Below, one piece after another: positions 1 to 6,558 of a stretch of DNA of 14,694 bases. The position numbers and the translations under genes are program-made. Numbering within the stretch: the stretch's first letter is position 1; the number at the start of each line of letters is the position of its first letter. The stretch is from Alphaproteobacteria bacterium (GTDB lineage: Bacteria; Pseudomonadota; Alphaproteobacteria; Rhodobacterales; Rhodobacteraceae), in NCBI GenBank assembly GCA_013151535.1, contig JAADIC010000310.1, positions 1 to 14,694 on the forward strand, in the 5' to 3' direction. The notes under the pieces are model-generated. The model was given only the letters and a program-made list of their open reading frames with translations, had not been told where the DNA came from and ran no database searches.

Positions 1-250
1 GCCTGCAGACATAAAACGCGTCCTGCATTCCATCGCCAGGGGTAAACACCCAAAACTGGCAGTGCCGTGTAAAGTTGCAACGGGTGCGCATCTGGTAAGG
101 GAGTGGAACGGTCGAACTTATCAGGTAGAAGTACTGGAAGCGGGCTTCCGTATGGACGGCCGGGAGTATGGTTCGCTGACAGCGATTGCCAAAAAGATCA
201 CGGGGGCCAACTGGTCAGGTCCACGGTTCTTCGGATTGAACGGCGCCTGA
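1..250 (+). CDS. DUF2924 domain protein, 3' part (start outside window)
   Basis: The frame is open from the left edge (first full codon at position 2) to TGA at 248-250, so this is the C-terminal part, about 82 residues, of a longer protein. A GTG at 62 could start a short protein, but the frame continues upstream with plausible coding sequence (PADIKRVLHSIARGK), so I do not treat it as the start. The segment LVREWNGRTYQVEV, then FRMDGREYGSLTAIA and finally TGANWSGPRFFGL are characteristic of DUF2924, a small family often encoded just upstream of serine recombinases in alphaproteobacterial prophages and islands. Its function is unknown. The recombinase ATG lies one base after this stop, so the two are probably co-transcribed and translationally coupled. 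Confidence 0.85.
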   Translation, partial: PADIKRVLHSIARGKHPKLAVPCKVATGAHLVREWNGRTYQVEVLEAGFRMDGREYGSLTAIAKKITGANWSGPRFFGLNGA

Positions 251-251
251 G

Positions 252-1883
252 ATGCAAAAAATCCGCTGTGCCATATACACCCGTAAATCCTCCGAAGAAG
301 GATTAGAACAGGAGTTTAACTCACTGGATGCCCAGCGGGAAGCTTGCGTAGCCTACGTCACCAGCCAGAAACACGAGGGCTGGATTGCGCTGGCGGATCA
401 ATATGATGACGGTGGTATTTCGGGGGGAACACTGGAACGCCCCGCACTCAAACGCCTGATGCAGGATATCGATGATGGTCTGGTGGACCAGATTGTGGTT
501 TACAAGATTGATCGGCTGACCAGATCGCTCGGGGATTTTGCCAGACTGGTTGACCGACTGGACGCGGCGAATGCCTCTTTCGTCTCCGTCACCCAGTCGT
601 TCAATACGGCAACCAGCATGGGGAGGCTGACTTTGAATGTATTGTTGAGCTTTGCCCAGTTTGAGCGCGAAGTTACAGCTGAAAGGATCAGGGATAAGAT
701 CGCGGCGTCTAAGAAAAAGGGCATGTGGATGGGCGGGATGGTGCCGCTTGGGTATAACGCGGCTGGCCGTACACTGGAGATCAATCAGTGCGAGGCAGAA
801 ACAATTCGAACCCTGTACCGCCTCTATCGCAAATACAGGACAGTCAGAGAAGTTGCTCAAAAAGCCGATTTTCTGGGCCTGCGTTCAAAGAAACGGACAA
901 GCTCGAAGGGGGTTCAGTCCGGCGATATCGCTCTGGATCGTGGCCATATCCATCATATCCTGACCAATCCTATATATGCCGGGCGAATACGTCATCGCGA
1001 TAAAACCTATGAGGGGCTGCATGAAGCGATTATTGAGCCTGCGATTTGGAATGATGTTCAGACGAAGCTGCAAGTGAAAGCGGCTTACCGTCGGGGTGAT
1101 AGCAAAAAGGCAAGAGACCCGTCCCCTCTGATTGGCAAACTCTTTGATGAAACCGGTGATCGGTTTACGCCGAGCCATTCAAACAAGCGAGGCAAACGCC
1201 ATCGGTATTATGTATCCCACCGCCTGGTGAAACAGGCAGGGGAGAAAGACCTGTCGGGCTGGCGACTGCCTGCATTGCAACTGGAGCAGCAGATAACCAA
1301 AACGATGCAGGATCATCTGGCCATCGTCGCAACATCCGCAATGGCGAAAGACCTGACATCAGTTGAAATTGTCCGGATCAGAGCTGAAGTGGAGTTGGTA
1401 GGTCTGAAGCAGAAGAAGCTGTTTGCGTTGATCGAGCGGATCGATATTGCTGCAGGAAGTATGCTAATCCGACTGAACGGTGATGCGGTGACAGCCCTTC
1501 TGCAAATCGATCCTGATCGTCTGATAGCAGAGGCGCTGAACATCACCAGATCGTTCCAAATGCGTAAACGCGGTGTTGAGACAAAACTGATTATCGGAGA
1601 TAGGCCAGCGGAGCTCGATGATGCTCTGATCCGCAATATCGCCAATGCACATCACTGGTTCGCAATGATTAAGTCAGGGAAAACCTTCGACGATATCGCT
1701 GCCACGGAAGCGACTTCCAAGCGCCGCATCCAGCAGGTTATCGAATGGGCATTGCTGGCACCGGACATTGTCCGGATGATCGTTGGAGGGCGCCAGCCAA
1801 TCGGTCTTACCTCGAATTGGCTGTTGCGTCATACGCTGCCGACCGACTGGAATGAACAGCGCCAGCTTATTGCCTCGCTTTGA
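252..1883 (+). CDS. Large serine recombinase (resolvase/invertase superfamily)
   Basis: A 543-residue site-specific DNA recombinase. The N-terminal catalytic domain (about 1-150) has the Y-x-R-x-S motif at residues 9-13, giving Ser13 as the likely nucleophile that attacks DNA and Arg11 as a companion. Further family residues are the D87-R88-x-x-R91 motif and the segment SMGRLTLNVLLSFAQFERE (122-140) leading into the long helix. A Recombinase domain follows (about 160-280, with the motif HHILTNPIYAGRIRH). Residues about 291-322 (SPLIGKLFDETGDRF..., ending RHRYYVSH) match the position of the zinc-ribbon but contain no cysteine, which is seen in a recurrent alphaproteobacterial subfamily. The C-terminal part is a less conserved DNA-binding region. 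Start ATG is one base after the DUF2924 stop; no good Shine-Dalgarno is seen, so translation is probably coupled. It likely excises or integrates the element lying to the left. Sampled stretches are about 52-57% G+C, somewhat below some housekeeping genes here. Confidence 0.92.
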   Translation: MQKIRCAIYTRKSSEEGLEQEFNSLDAQREACVAYVTSQKHEGWIALADQYDDGGISGGTLERPALKRLMQDIDDGLVDQIVVYKIDRLTRSLGDFARLVDRLDAANASFVSVTQSFNTATSMGRLTLNVLLSFAQFEREVTAERIRDKIAASKKKGMWMGGMVPLGYNAAGRTLEINQCEAETIRTLYRLYRKYRTVREVAQKADFLGLRSKKRTSSKGVQSGDIALDRGHIHHILTNPIYAGRIRHRDKTYEGLHEAIIEPAIWNDVQTKLQVKAAYRRGDSKKARDPSPLIGKLFDETGDRFTPSHSNKRGKRHRYYVSHRLVKQAGEKDLSGWRLPALQLEQQITKTMQDHLAIVATSAMAKDLTSVEIVRIRAEVELVGLKQKKLFALIERIDIAAGSMLIRLNGDAVTALLQIDPDRLIAEALNITRSFQMRKRGVETKLIIGDRPAELDDALIRNIANAHHWFAMIKSGKTFDDIAATEATSKRRIQQVIEWALLAPDIVRMIVGGRQPIGLTSNWLLRHTLPTDWNEQRQLIASL

Positions 1884-2077
1884 GATTTTGGCGGCAAACC
1901 CACGATCCTAAACATTCCATATGTGTATCGCCGAAATGGCCTGCCGAGACTTTGCCTGGATACTGGCTGTTTTTAGCGCCAGCGTAGCGTCTCTCCTGCG
2001 AACCCGCATAGCTAACCCGCGGAAAACACGCAGATTTACCGCGCCAAAACGCATGCTCTCTAATCTTCGGAAGTGTT
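1884..2077. other. Non-coding gap between recombinase and tRNA-Gln
   Basis: I found no convincing gene in these 194 bases. The short open frames here run through the tRNA or lack recognisable protein features and ribosome sites. A weak 5-bp stem near 1966-1985 has no T-run. If the module on the left was inserted at the tRNA 3' end, this stretch would be its right edge, but no second copy of the tRNA end occurs in the window to confirm it. Confidence 0.5.
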
Positions 2078-2152
2078 TGGCTGGGACGGTAGGATTCGAA
2101 CCTACGATCTGCGCTACCAAAAAGCGTTGCCCTACCACTAGGCCACGTCCCA
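2078..2152 (-). tRNA. tRNA-Gln (anticodon TTG)
   Basis: Read on the minus strand, 75 nt fold into a full cloverleaf with an encoded CCA end. The acceptor stem is TGGGACG with CGTCCCA, and the first pair is the weak U1-A72 typical of glutamine tRNAs. The discriminator is G. The D arm is GCCT/GGGC, the T arm GTAGG-TTCGAAT-CCTAC, and the variable loop 5 nt. The anticodon loop TTTTGGT places TTG at 34-36 (plus-strand 2118-2120), reading CAA and, by wobble, CAG. The top of the anticodon stem carries an A27-C43 mismatch; the other four pairs are intact. Its 3' end faces the recombinase module. Confidence 0.95.
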
Positions 2153-2163
2153 ACGTGTTGCGC

Positions 2164-2192
2164 TATTTACGCGCTACAAACCTGTTCTTCAA
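2164..2192 (-). promoter_or_regulatory. Candidate promoter of tRNA-Gln
   Basis: On the minus strand a -35-like TTGAAG (2187-2192) is separated by exactly 17 bp from a -10-like TAAATA (2164-2169). The tRNA 5' end is 11 nt further on. The bases after the -10 (GCGC) form a G+C-rich discriminator like those of stringently controlled stable-RNA promoters. The hexamers are imperfect (4/6 and 3/6 against the sigma-70 consensus), so the call rests mainly on spacing and position. Confidence 0.42.
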
Positions 2193-2286
2193 GCCCCAAT
2201 TTGCCGGGATTGTGATAGATTTTCGCGGTGTTTGGTGGCTTGGCGTCAAAGCCTTTCGGCTGGGTCAATCCAACCCCGCAAACTGG

Positions 2287-2982
2287 CTACCAGCGATATC
2301 TGGAGGCAAATCCTTTGACTTGAATGATCGCTCGCAGGGGTTCGAAATCCGGGTCTTCTGAATCAAGCAAATCGAATTCATAGCCGAAATCAACCAACAT
2401 TATATCATCCAGAACACCCGCGTCCGGGATGTCCAACGCGCGGATTTCGCTTTTGCAGTCGGGCGCAAGGCATGCCTTCCCCGGGATGTCGTTGCGAAAT
2501 AGCGGCAGCAACAGGTTTTTTCCATCAACGCTGATGACGAGCGTTACCAGAATCTCCTTGAAGTCTTCGCCTTCAGTTTTTGCATAGGTCACCGAAAGTT
2601 TTGCGGCAGATTTGCTTTCGATCCGCCCGTCATTGTTCTTTGTGAAACTGCAATTGAAACCAACAACATCTATGAGCGCGCCTTGCGGGTCATAGCGCTG
2701 CCAATAACAATGCCCGGGGTTGTATCTTGGCCCGCTGTTCAGCGGAACAACCGGGGCCCAGGCGACGTAGTCTTGCGTTTTCCCGCCGATCTCTACCGTC
2801 ATTGTCGCGGGAATGCGGACATAGAAGGGCCCCCTTCGCATTTTCATGCAAAATGACCCCTGAAACATGTCGTCGATGATGGATTTTGTCGAAATGCATT
2901 CGGAGGCGTCGAGCTGTTGGGCCGAGGCCGTGAAAGGGAGTGAGATGAATAAAAAAGCGAGTGCGGCAATTATTTTACGCAT
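2287..2982 (-). CDS. Secreted/periplasmic hypothetical protein with six cysteines
   Basis: A 231-residue protein I do not recognise. The start is the ATG at 2980-2982, because it is preceded by GGAG at good spacing and opens a clear Sec signal peptide (MRKIIAALAFLFISLPFTASA, likely cut before QQ). An upstream in-frame ATG at 3108 would add 42 residues that hide this signal, so I reject it. The mature chain has six cysteines, an even number that fits up to three disulfides in the periplasm. It is rich in beta-prone segments, with an acidic C-terminal stretch (residues about 190-215). It has no transmembrane helix after the signal and no lipobox. It is divergent from the flavoprotein gene across 124 bp and is not in an operon with any neighbour. 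Its function cannot be stated. Confidence 0.8.
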   Translation of the reverse strand: MRKIIAALAFLFISLPFTASAQQLDASECISTKSIIDDMFQGSFCMKMRRGPFYVRIPATMTVEIGGKTQDYVAWAPVVPLNSGPRYNPGHCYWQRYDPQGALIDVVGFNCSFTKNNDGRIESKSAAKLSVTYAKTEGEDFKEILVTLVISVDGKNLLLPLFRNDIPGKACLAPDCKSEIRALDIPDAGVLDDIMLVDFGYEFDLLDSEDPDFEPLRAIIQVKGFASRYRW

Positions 2983-3106
2983 GGTTTCTCCAATAAATGA
3001 AACAGGTCTCAAACTTACCCCTCTCCAATTATTTCGCAAGATCGAAAAGTCACCCTTTGCCGTTCCCGGCATTGTCGCGCGGTGGGACACAGGGTAATGC
3101 CAGCTC

Positions 3107-4285
3107 ATGGAACGCTTTGACGTGGTGATAATTGGTGCAGGTGCCGCCGGAATGATGTGCGCGCTCGAGGCTGGGCGGCGTTCGCGGCGGGTTTTGCTGG
3201 TGGATCACAACATAAGCGCTGGCGACAAGATCAGGATTTCTGGTGGCGGGCGCTGCAATTTCACCAATATGCATATCGAGGGCGCGGCCTATCTGTCGCA
3301 AAACCCGAAATTTGCTCTGTCGGCGCTCAAGCGCTTCAGTCAATGGGATTTCATTGATCGGCTGGCAGCGCATGGCATCAAGTGGCATGAAAAGACGCTG
3401 GGGCAGTTGTTTTGCGACGGCTCGGCGCGCCGAATCGTGGACATGCTGCTGGCCGATATGGCGGTGGCAGGCGTGGTTTTGCGGCTGGGTGTGAAGGCTG
3501 CGAGCGTTCGGCGCGAGGGCGACGGCTTTATGCTGAATGTGGGCGGTAACGTCCTGCGCACATCCTCGCTGGTCGTCGCCACGGGCGGTATGTCGATCCC
3601 GAAAATGGGGGCAAGCGGCTTTGGCTATGACATCGCGCGGCAATTCGGGCTGGCGCTGGTTGAAACGCAGCCGGGCCTTGTGCCGCTGACGTTTGATGCG
3701 GCGACTTTGGCCGATCTGAAACCGCTGGCGGGGCTGTCTTGCAATGCGGCGGTGTCGTGCAATGGCGCGCGGTTTGAGGAAGGCTTGCTGTTCACCCATC
3801 GCGGCCTATCTGGCCCTTCGATCCTGCAAATCTCGTCCTATTGGCGGCAGGGCGATGCAATCTCGGTTGATCTGATGCCGGGCGGCGATGGGCTGGCGTT
3901 TTTGCGCGCCGCCAAACAGGAACGCGGGCGGCAATCGCCGGCGCGGGTTCTGGCGGAAATCCTGCCCAGGCGGCTGGCGCAACTTGTGGCGCGGGCTGTG
4001 CCCGAGGGGCGCAATATGGCGGATTTATCCGATGCTGAATTGGCAGCTCTGACCAGCGCGCTCAAAGACTGGCGGCTGATCCCGTCAGGCAGCGAGGGGT
4101 ATCGCACTGCCGAGGTGACGCTGGGCGGGGTTTCAACCGGTGATCTGTCCTCCAAAACCATGCAGGCGCGCGCCGTGCCCGGCCTTTATTTCATCGGCGA
4201 GGTGGTGGATGTGACTGGCTGGCTGGGGGGGTATAATTTCCAATGGGCGTGGTCCAGCGGCTGGGCGGCGGGGCAGGTGGCCTGA
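3107..4285 (+). CDS. FAD-dependent oxidoreductase, HI0933/YhiN (BaiN-type) family
   Basis: A 392-residue flavoprotein. An N-terminal dinucleotide-binding fold has GxGxxG at 10-15 (VVIIGAGAAGMMCALEAG), and the family signature GGGRCNFTN lies at 46-54. A second FAD-contact region, VVATGGMSIPKMGASGFGYDIA, lies near 158-180. The C-terminus carries the signature for the second half of the FAD site (YFIGEVVDVTGWLGGYNFQWAWSSG). This family, often named NAD(P)/FAD-dependent oxidoreductase or 'aminoacetone oxidase family', includes YhiN of E. coli and BaiN of Clostridium; the true substrate in proteobacteria is not established. It is probably cytoplasmic, as no signal peptide is present. The ribosome site is weak (AGGG about 14 nt upstream), but the start fits the family N-terminus. 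The M20 gene follows after 88 bp. Confidence 0.9.
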   Translation: MERFDVVIIGAGAAGMMCALEAGRRSRRVLLVDHNISAGDKIRISGGGRCNFTNMHIEGAAYLSQNPKFALSALKRFSQWDFIDRLAAHGIKWHEKTLGQLFCDGSARRIVDMLLADMAVAGVVLRLGVKAASVRREGDGFMLNVGGNVLRTSSLVVATGGMSIPKMGASGFGYDIARQFGLALVETQPGLVPLTFDAATLADLKPLAGLSCNAAVSCNGARFEEGLLFTHRGLSGPSILQISSYWRQGDAISVDLMPGGDGLAFLRAAKQERGRQSPARVLAEILPRRLAQLVARAVPEGRNMADLSDAELAALTSALKDWRLIPSGSEGYRTAEVTLGGVSTGDLSSKTMQARAVPGLYFIGEVVDVTGWLGGYNFQWAWSSGWAAGQVA

Positions 4286-4373
4286 ACGCCCTCCCTATAA
4301 AATCAGTCAATTGACATTCCGTTGCGCGCCCCTTCAACTGCCCCCCAAACCACCCCCCGCAAAGGATCACCCC

Positions 4374-5546
4374 ATGCCCCATATCAACCGTTTTGCCGAT
4401 CTGCACGCCGAAATCACCGAATGGCGGCGGGATTTTCACGAGAATCCTGAACTGCTCTATGATTGTGAGCGCACTGCGGGGATTGTGGCTGATAAACTGG
4501 CCACGTTCGGTTGTGACAGCATCAAGACCGGCATTGGCCGCACTGGCGTTGTCGCTGTCATCAAGGGCAAAACCAACATTTCCGGCAAGGTGATTGGCCT
4601 GCGCGCCGATATGGATGCGCTGCCGATATTCGAGGCCACGGGTCTGGAGTATAAATCCAAGACCGAAGGCAAGATGCACGCTTGCGGCCATGACGGCCAC
4701 ACCGCGATGCTGCTGGGGGCGGCGAAATATCTGGCCGAGACCCGCAATTTTGACGGCACGGCGGTGGTGATCTTCCAGCCCGCCGAAGAGGGCGGTGCGG
4801 GTGGCAAAGAAATGGTCGATGACGGCATGATGGAGGAATTCGGTATTCAGGAGGTTTACGGCATGCACAATATGCCGGGCTACCCGGTCGGTGAATTTGC
4901 CATCCGCCCGGGCGCGTTTTTCGCCGCTGCCGATCAGTTTACCATTGATATCGAGGGCAAGGGTGGCCACGCCGCCAAGCCGCATGAAAGCATTGATACC
5001 ACGCTGGTGGGGGCGCAAATTGTGATCGCGCTGCAATCCATTGCGTCGCGCAATGCCGATCCTCTGAAGGCGCTGGTGGTCTCTGTCACCAGCTTTCGCA
5101 CCGAAAGCGACGCTTACAACGTGATCCCGCAACATGTGCAGTTGCGCGGCACCGTGCGCACCATGGACAAGGGCGTGCAGGACATGGCCGAGGCCAATAT
5201 CAGCCGCGTGGCACTGGCCACGGCTGAGGCGTTCGGGGCAACGGCCAAGGTTGATTACCATCGCGGTTATCCGGTGATGGTCAATTCCGATGCCCAGACC
5301 GAATTTGCTGTTGAAGTGGCGAAAAAGGTGGCTGGTGAAGGGCGTGTCAAAGACGATGCGGCGATGATTATGGGGGCCGAGGATTTCTCGTATATGCTGG
5401 AAAGCCGCCCCGGTGCTTATATTCTGGTCGGCAACGGTGACACCCCCATGTGCCATCATCCGGCGTATAATTTCGATGACGAGGCGATTCCGGCGGGCTG
5501 TTCTTATTGGGCAACTCTGGTCGAAACCGCCATGCCAGCGGGTTGA
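4374..5546 (+). CDS. M20 family aminoacylase / hippurate hydrolase-like amidohydrolase
   Basis: A 390-residue metallo-amidohydrolase of the M20D group (hippurate hydrolase, N-acyl-amino-acid hydrolase and IAA-amino-acid hydrolase relatives). It is predicted to cleave N-acyl amino acids in the cytoplasm. Motifs include LRADMDALP (77-84), the metal-binding HACGHDGHT with Cys104 and His106, QPAEEGGAG with Glu138/Glu139, His165 in GMHNMPG, the dimer-domain GKGGHAAKPH (195-204) and the C-terminal His361/His362 in CHHPAYNFDDEAIP. The start is the ATG at 4374, preceded by AAAGGA with 7 nt spacing. A longer frame beginning with TTG at 4311 adds a Pro-rich segment with no family match and was rejected. 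A perfect TTGACA at 4311-4316 may be a -35 element, but no good -10 follows. The exact substrate cannot be read from the sequence. Confidence 0.92.
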   Translation: MPHINRFADLHAEITEWRRDFHENPELLYDCERTAGIVADKLATFGCDSIKTGIGRTGVVAVIKGKTNISGKVIGLRADMDALPIFEATGLEYKSKTEGKMHACGHDGHTAMLLGAAKYLAETRNFDGTAVVIFQPAEEGGAGGKEMVDDGMMEEFGIQEVYGMHNMPGYPVGEFAIRPGAFFAAADQFTIDIEGKGGHAAKPHESIDTTLVGAQIVIALQSIASRNADPLKALVVSVTSFRTESDAYNVIPQHVQLRGTVRTMDKGVQDMAEANISRVALATAEAFGATAKVDYHRGYPVMVNSDAQTEFAVEVAKKVAGEGRVKDDAAMIMGAEDFSYMLESRPGAYILVGNGDTPMCHHPAYNFDDEAIPAGCSYWATLVETAMPAG

Positions 5547-5705
5547 CGCGACGATTTGCTTAGGGGCAGCGGCGGGATTTGGCTTAATAATTGCTAGAAA
5601 TCACCGATTGGGGCTTTGAAACCGCGATCAAAAGCCATAAATGTCACGCTGGGCAGTAAAGTTTCGCAGGCGGGATTGCTTGCTTAAGGTTAAGGGAGAC
5701 CAACA

Positions 5706-5921
5706 ATGCTGAATAATATTGGATTGCCGGGCATTCTGCTGATTGCGGTTGTCGTGCTGGTTCTGTTTGGACGGGGCAAGATTTCCTCGCTCATGGGCGA
5801 AGTCGGCAAGGGCATCACCTCGTTCAAAAAGGGTGTGACGGAAGGCAAGGCCGAGATCGAGGCCGCCGCTGCGGAAGAAGCGGTTGACGTGACGCCGGAG
5901 TCTGAAAAAGACAAAGTCTAA
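5706..5921 (+). CDS. tatA: Twin-arginine translocase subunit TatA
   Basis: A 71-residue TatA, the pore- or membrane-thinning subunit that assembles in many copies when a folded Tat substrate docks on TatBC. It has a single N-terminal membrane helix (about 6-21, GILLIAVVVLVLFG), the FG hinge, and an amphipathic helix (KISSLMGEVGKGITSFKKG). A short acidic and Ala-rich tail ends it. A strong ribosome site (GGGAG about 8 nt before the ATG) precedes it, stronger than that of tatB. It is first gene of tatA-tatB-tatC-DUF815. Length and order are normal for Rhodobacterales. Confidence 0.96.
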   Translation: MLNNIGLPGILLIAVVVLVLFGRGKISSLMGEVGKGITSFKKGVTEGKAEIEAAAAEEAVDVTPESEKDKV

Positions 5922-5931
5922 TTTTTGGGCC

Positions 5932-5947
5932 TGACCTTTAGGGGTCA
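5932..5947 (+). promoter_or_regulatory. Stem-loop between tatA and tatB
   Basis: TGACC (5932-5936) pairs with GGTCA (5943-5947) around a 6-nt loop, within the 49-bp gap between tatA and tatB, and is followed by only three T. It could act as a weak attenuator or as a 3' stabiliser for tatA mRNA, which would fit the need for more TatA than TatB/TatC. The stem is short and the role is inferred. Confidence 0.35.
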
Positions 5948-5970
5948 TTTGAAAAGCAGGCGGCGCGCGT

Positions 5971-6558
5971 ATGTTTGATATTGGAATGGTCGAGCTGTTG
6001 GTGATCGGCATTGTTGCGCTGATCGTCGTAGGCCCCAAAGACCTGCCCGGGATGTTTCGCACCCTTGGCAAGTTTACCTCGAAAGCACGCTCTATGGCGC
6101 GGGAATTTCAACGCTCCATGGAAGAGGCCGCCGATGAAAGCGGTGTTGGTGACATTGCGGGCGATTTGAAGAAAGCCACCTCGATGAAGAACCTCGGGCT
6201 GGATGACGTAAAATCCGCCGTTTCGGATTTTTCCAAAACCGCTTTTGATGCCGATGCCTCGCGCGACAAGATCGAAGCGGCCAAAAAGGTTGATGCGGCG
6301 GGCGAAAATACCAAGGCGCTGGCGGCCAAACAGGCCAAGCGCAAGGCGGCGACAAGCGCCAAGGCGGCGGATGCGAAAACGGCGAAAGCGGCCCCTGCGA
6401 AAAAGCCAGCGGCCAAGAAACCGACGGCCAAACCGGCGGTAAAGAAACCAGCCGCCAAAAAGCCTGCACCCAAAGCAGCGGCGGCCAAACCTGCCGTAAA
6501 ACCCAAAGCCGCCGCGAAAAAACCTGCCCCTAAAGCCAAAGCGAAAGCCAAATCATGA
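5971..6558 (+). CDS. tatB: Twin-arginine translocase subunit TatB with Lys/Ala/Pro-rich tail
   Basis: A 195-residue TatB, which with TatC forms the receptor for twin-arginine signal peptides. The N-terminal membrane helix (ELLVIGIVALIVVGP, about 8-22) contains the family Glu8 and the GP hinge. An amphipathic helix follows (LPGMFRTLGKFTSKARSMAREF). From about residue 118 to the end the protein is a low-complexity tail of AKKPA-like units, with 25 Lys, 1 Arg and only 1 acidic residue in the last 78. Such H1-like tails recur in TatB of related bacteria and are variable in length. The tail lies in the cytoplasm. The ribosome site is weak (AGG/GGCGG region). The stop TGA overlaps the tatC ATG (ATGA), implying coupled translation. 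Confidence 0.95.
   Translation: MFDIGMVELLVIGIVALIVVGPKDLPGMFRTLGKFTSKARSMAREFQRSMEEAADESGVGDIAGDLKKATSMKNLGLDDVKSAVSDFSKTAFDADASRDKIEAAKKVDAAGENTKALAAKQAKRKAATSAKAADAKTAKAAPAKKPAAKKPTAKPAVKKPAAKKPAPKAAAAKPAVKPKAAAKKPAPKAKAKAKS
6322..6555 (+). repeat. Low-complexity coding repeat in tatB (AKKPA-type units)
   Basis: The DNA for the TatB tail is a run of imperfect short units built from GCC/GCG, AAA/AAG and CCG/CCA codons (protein motifs AKKPA, AKPAV, PKAAA). This composition invites replication slippage, so tail length may vary between strains. It also generates a long open frame on the opposite strand that is not a gene. Confidence 0.7.

Noticed and set aside
2248..2261. Small AGCC-GAAA-GGCT hairpin followed by TTT downstream of the secreted-protein gene (minus strand)
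   Set aside because: A four-pair stem and three T are too weak to call a terminator.
1921..2361. Plus-strand frame of 146 codons between recombinase and the secreted protein
   Set aside because: It runs through the antisense of a complete tRNA gene and overlaps the end of the secreted-protein gene; there is no coding evidence.
2983..3108. N-terminal extension of the secreted protein to the ATG at 3108
   Set aside because: The internal ATG at 2982 has a good GGAG site and opens a canonical signal peptide; the extension would bury it and run almost to the divergent gene's start.
4191..5459. Long open frame (422 codons) on the minus strand opposite the M20 gene
   Set aside because: It is the antisense shadow of a G+C-rich gene with clear M20 motifs on the plus strand; its protein is His/Arg-rich, has no recognisable domain and no ribosome site.
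5612..5636. Hairpin GGCTTTGA/TCAAAAGCC upstream of tatA
   Set aside because: Eight pairs with one bulged A and no T-run; it could be a leader structure or the 3' end of the M20 transcript, but nothing decides between these and chance.
6108..6551. Ala/Gly/Phe-rich minus-strand frame resembling a membrane protein opposite tatB
   Set aside because: It is produced by the reverse complement of the Ala/Lys/Pro repeat codons of the TatB tail; the plus-strand gene is certain.
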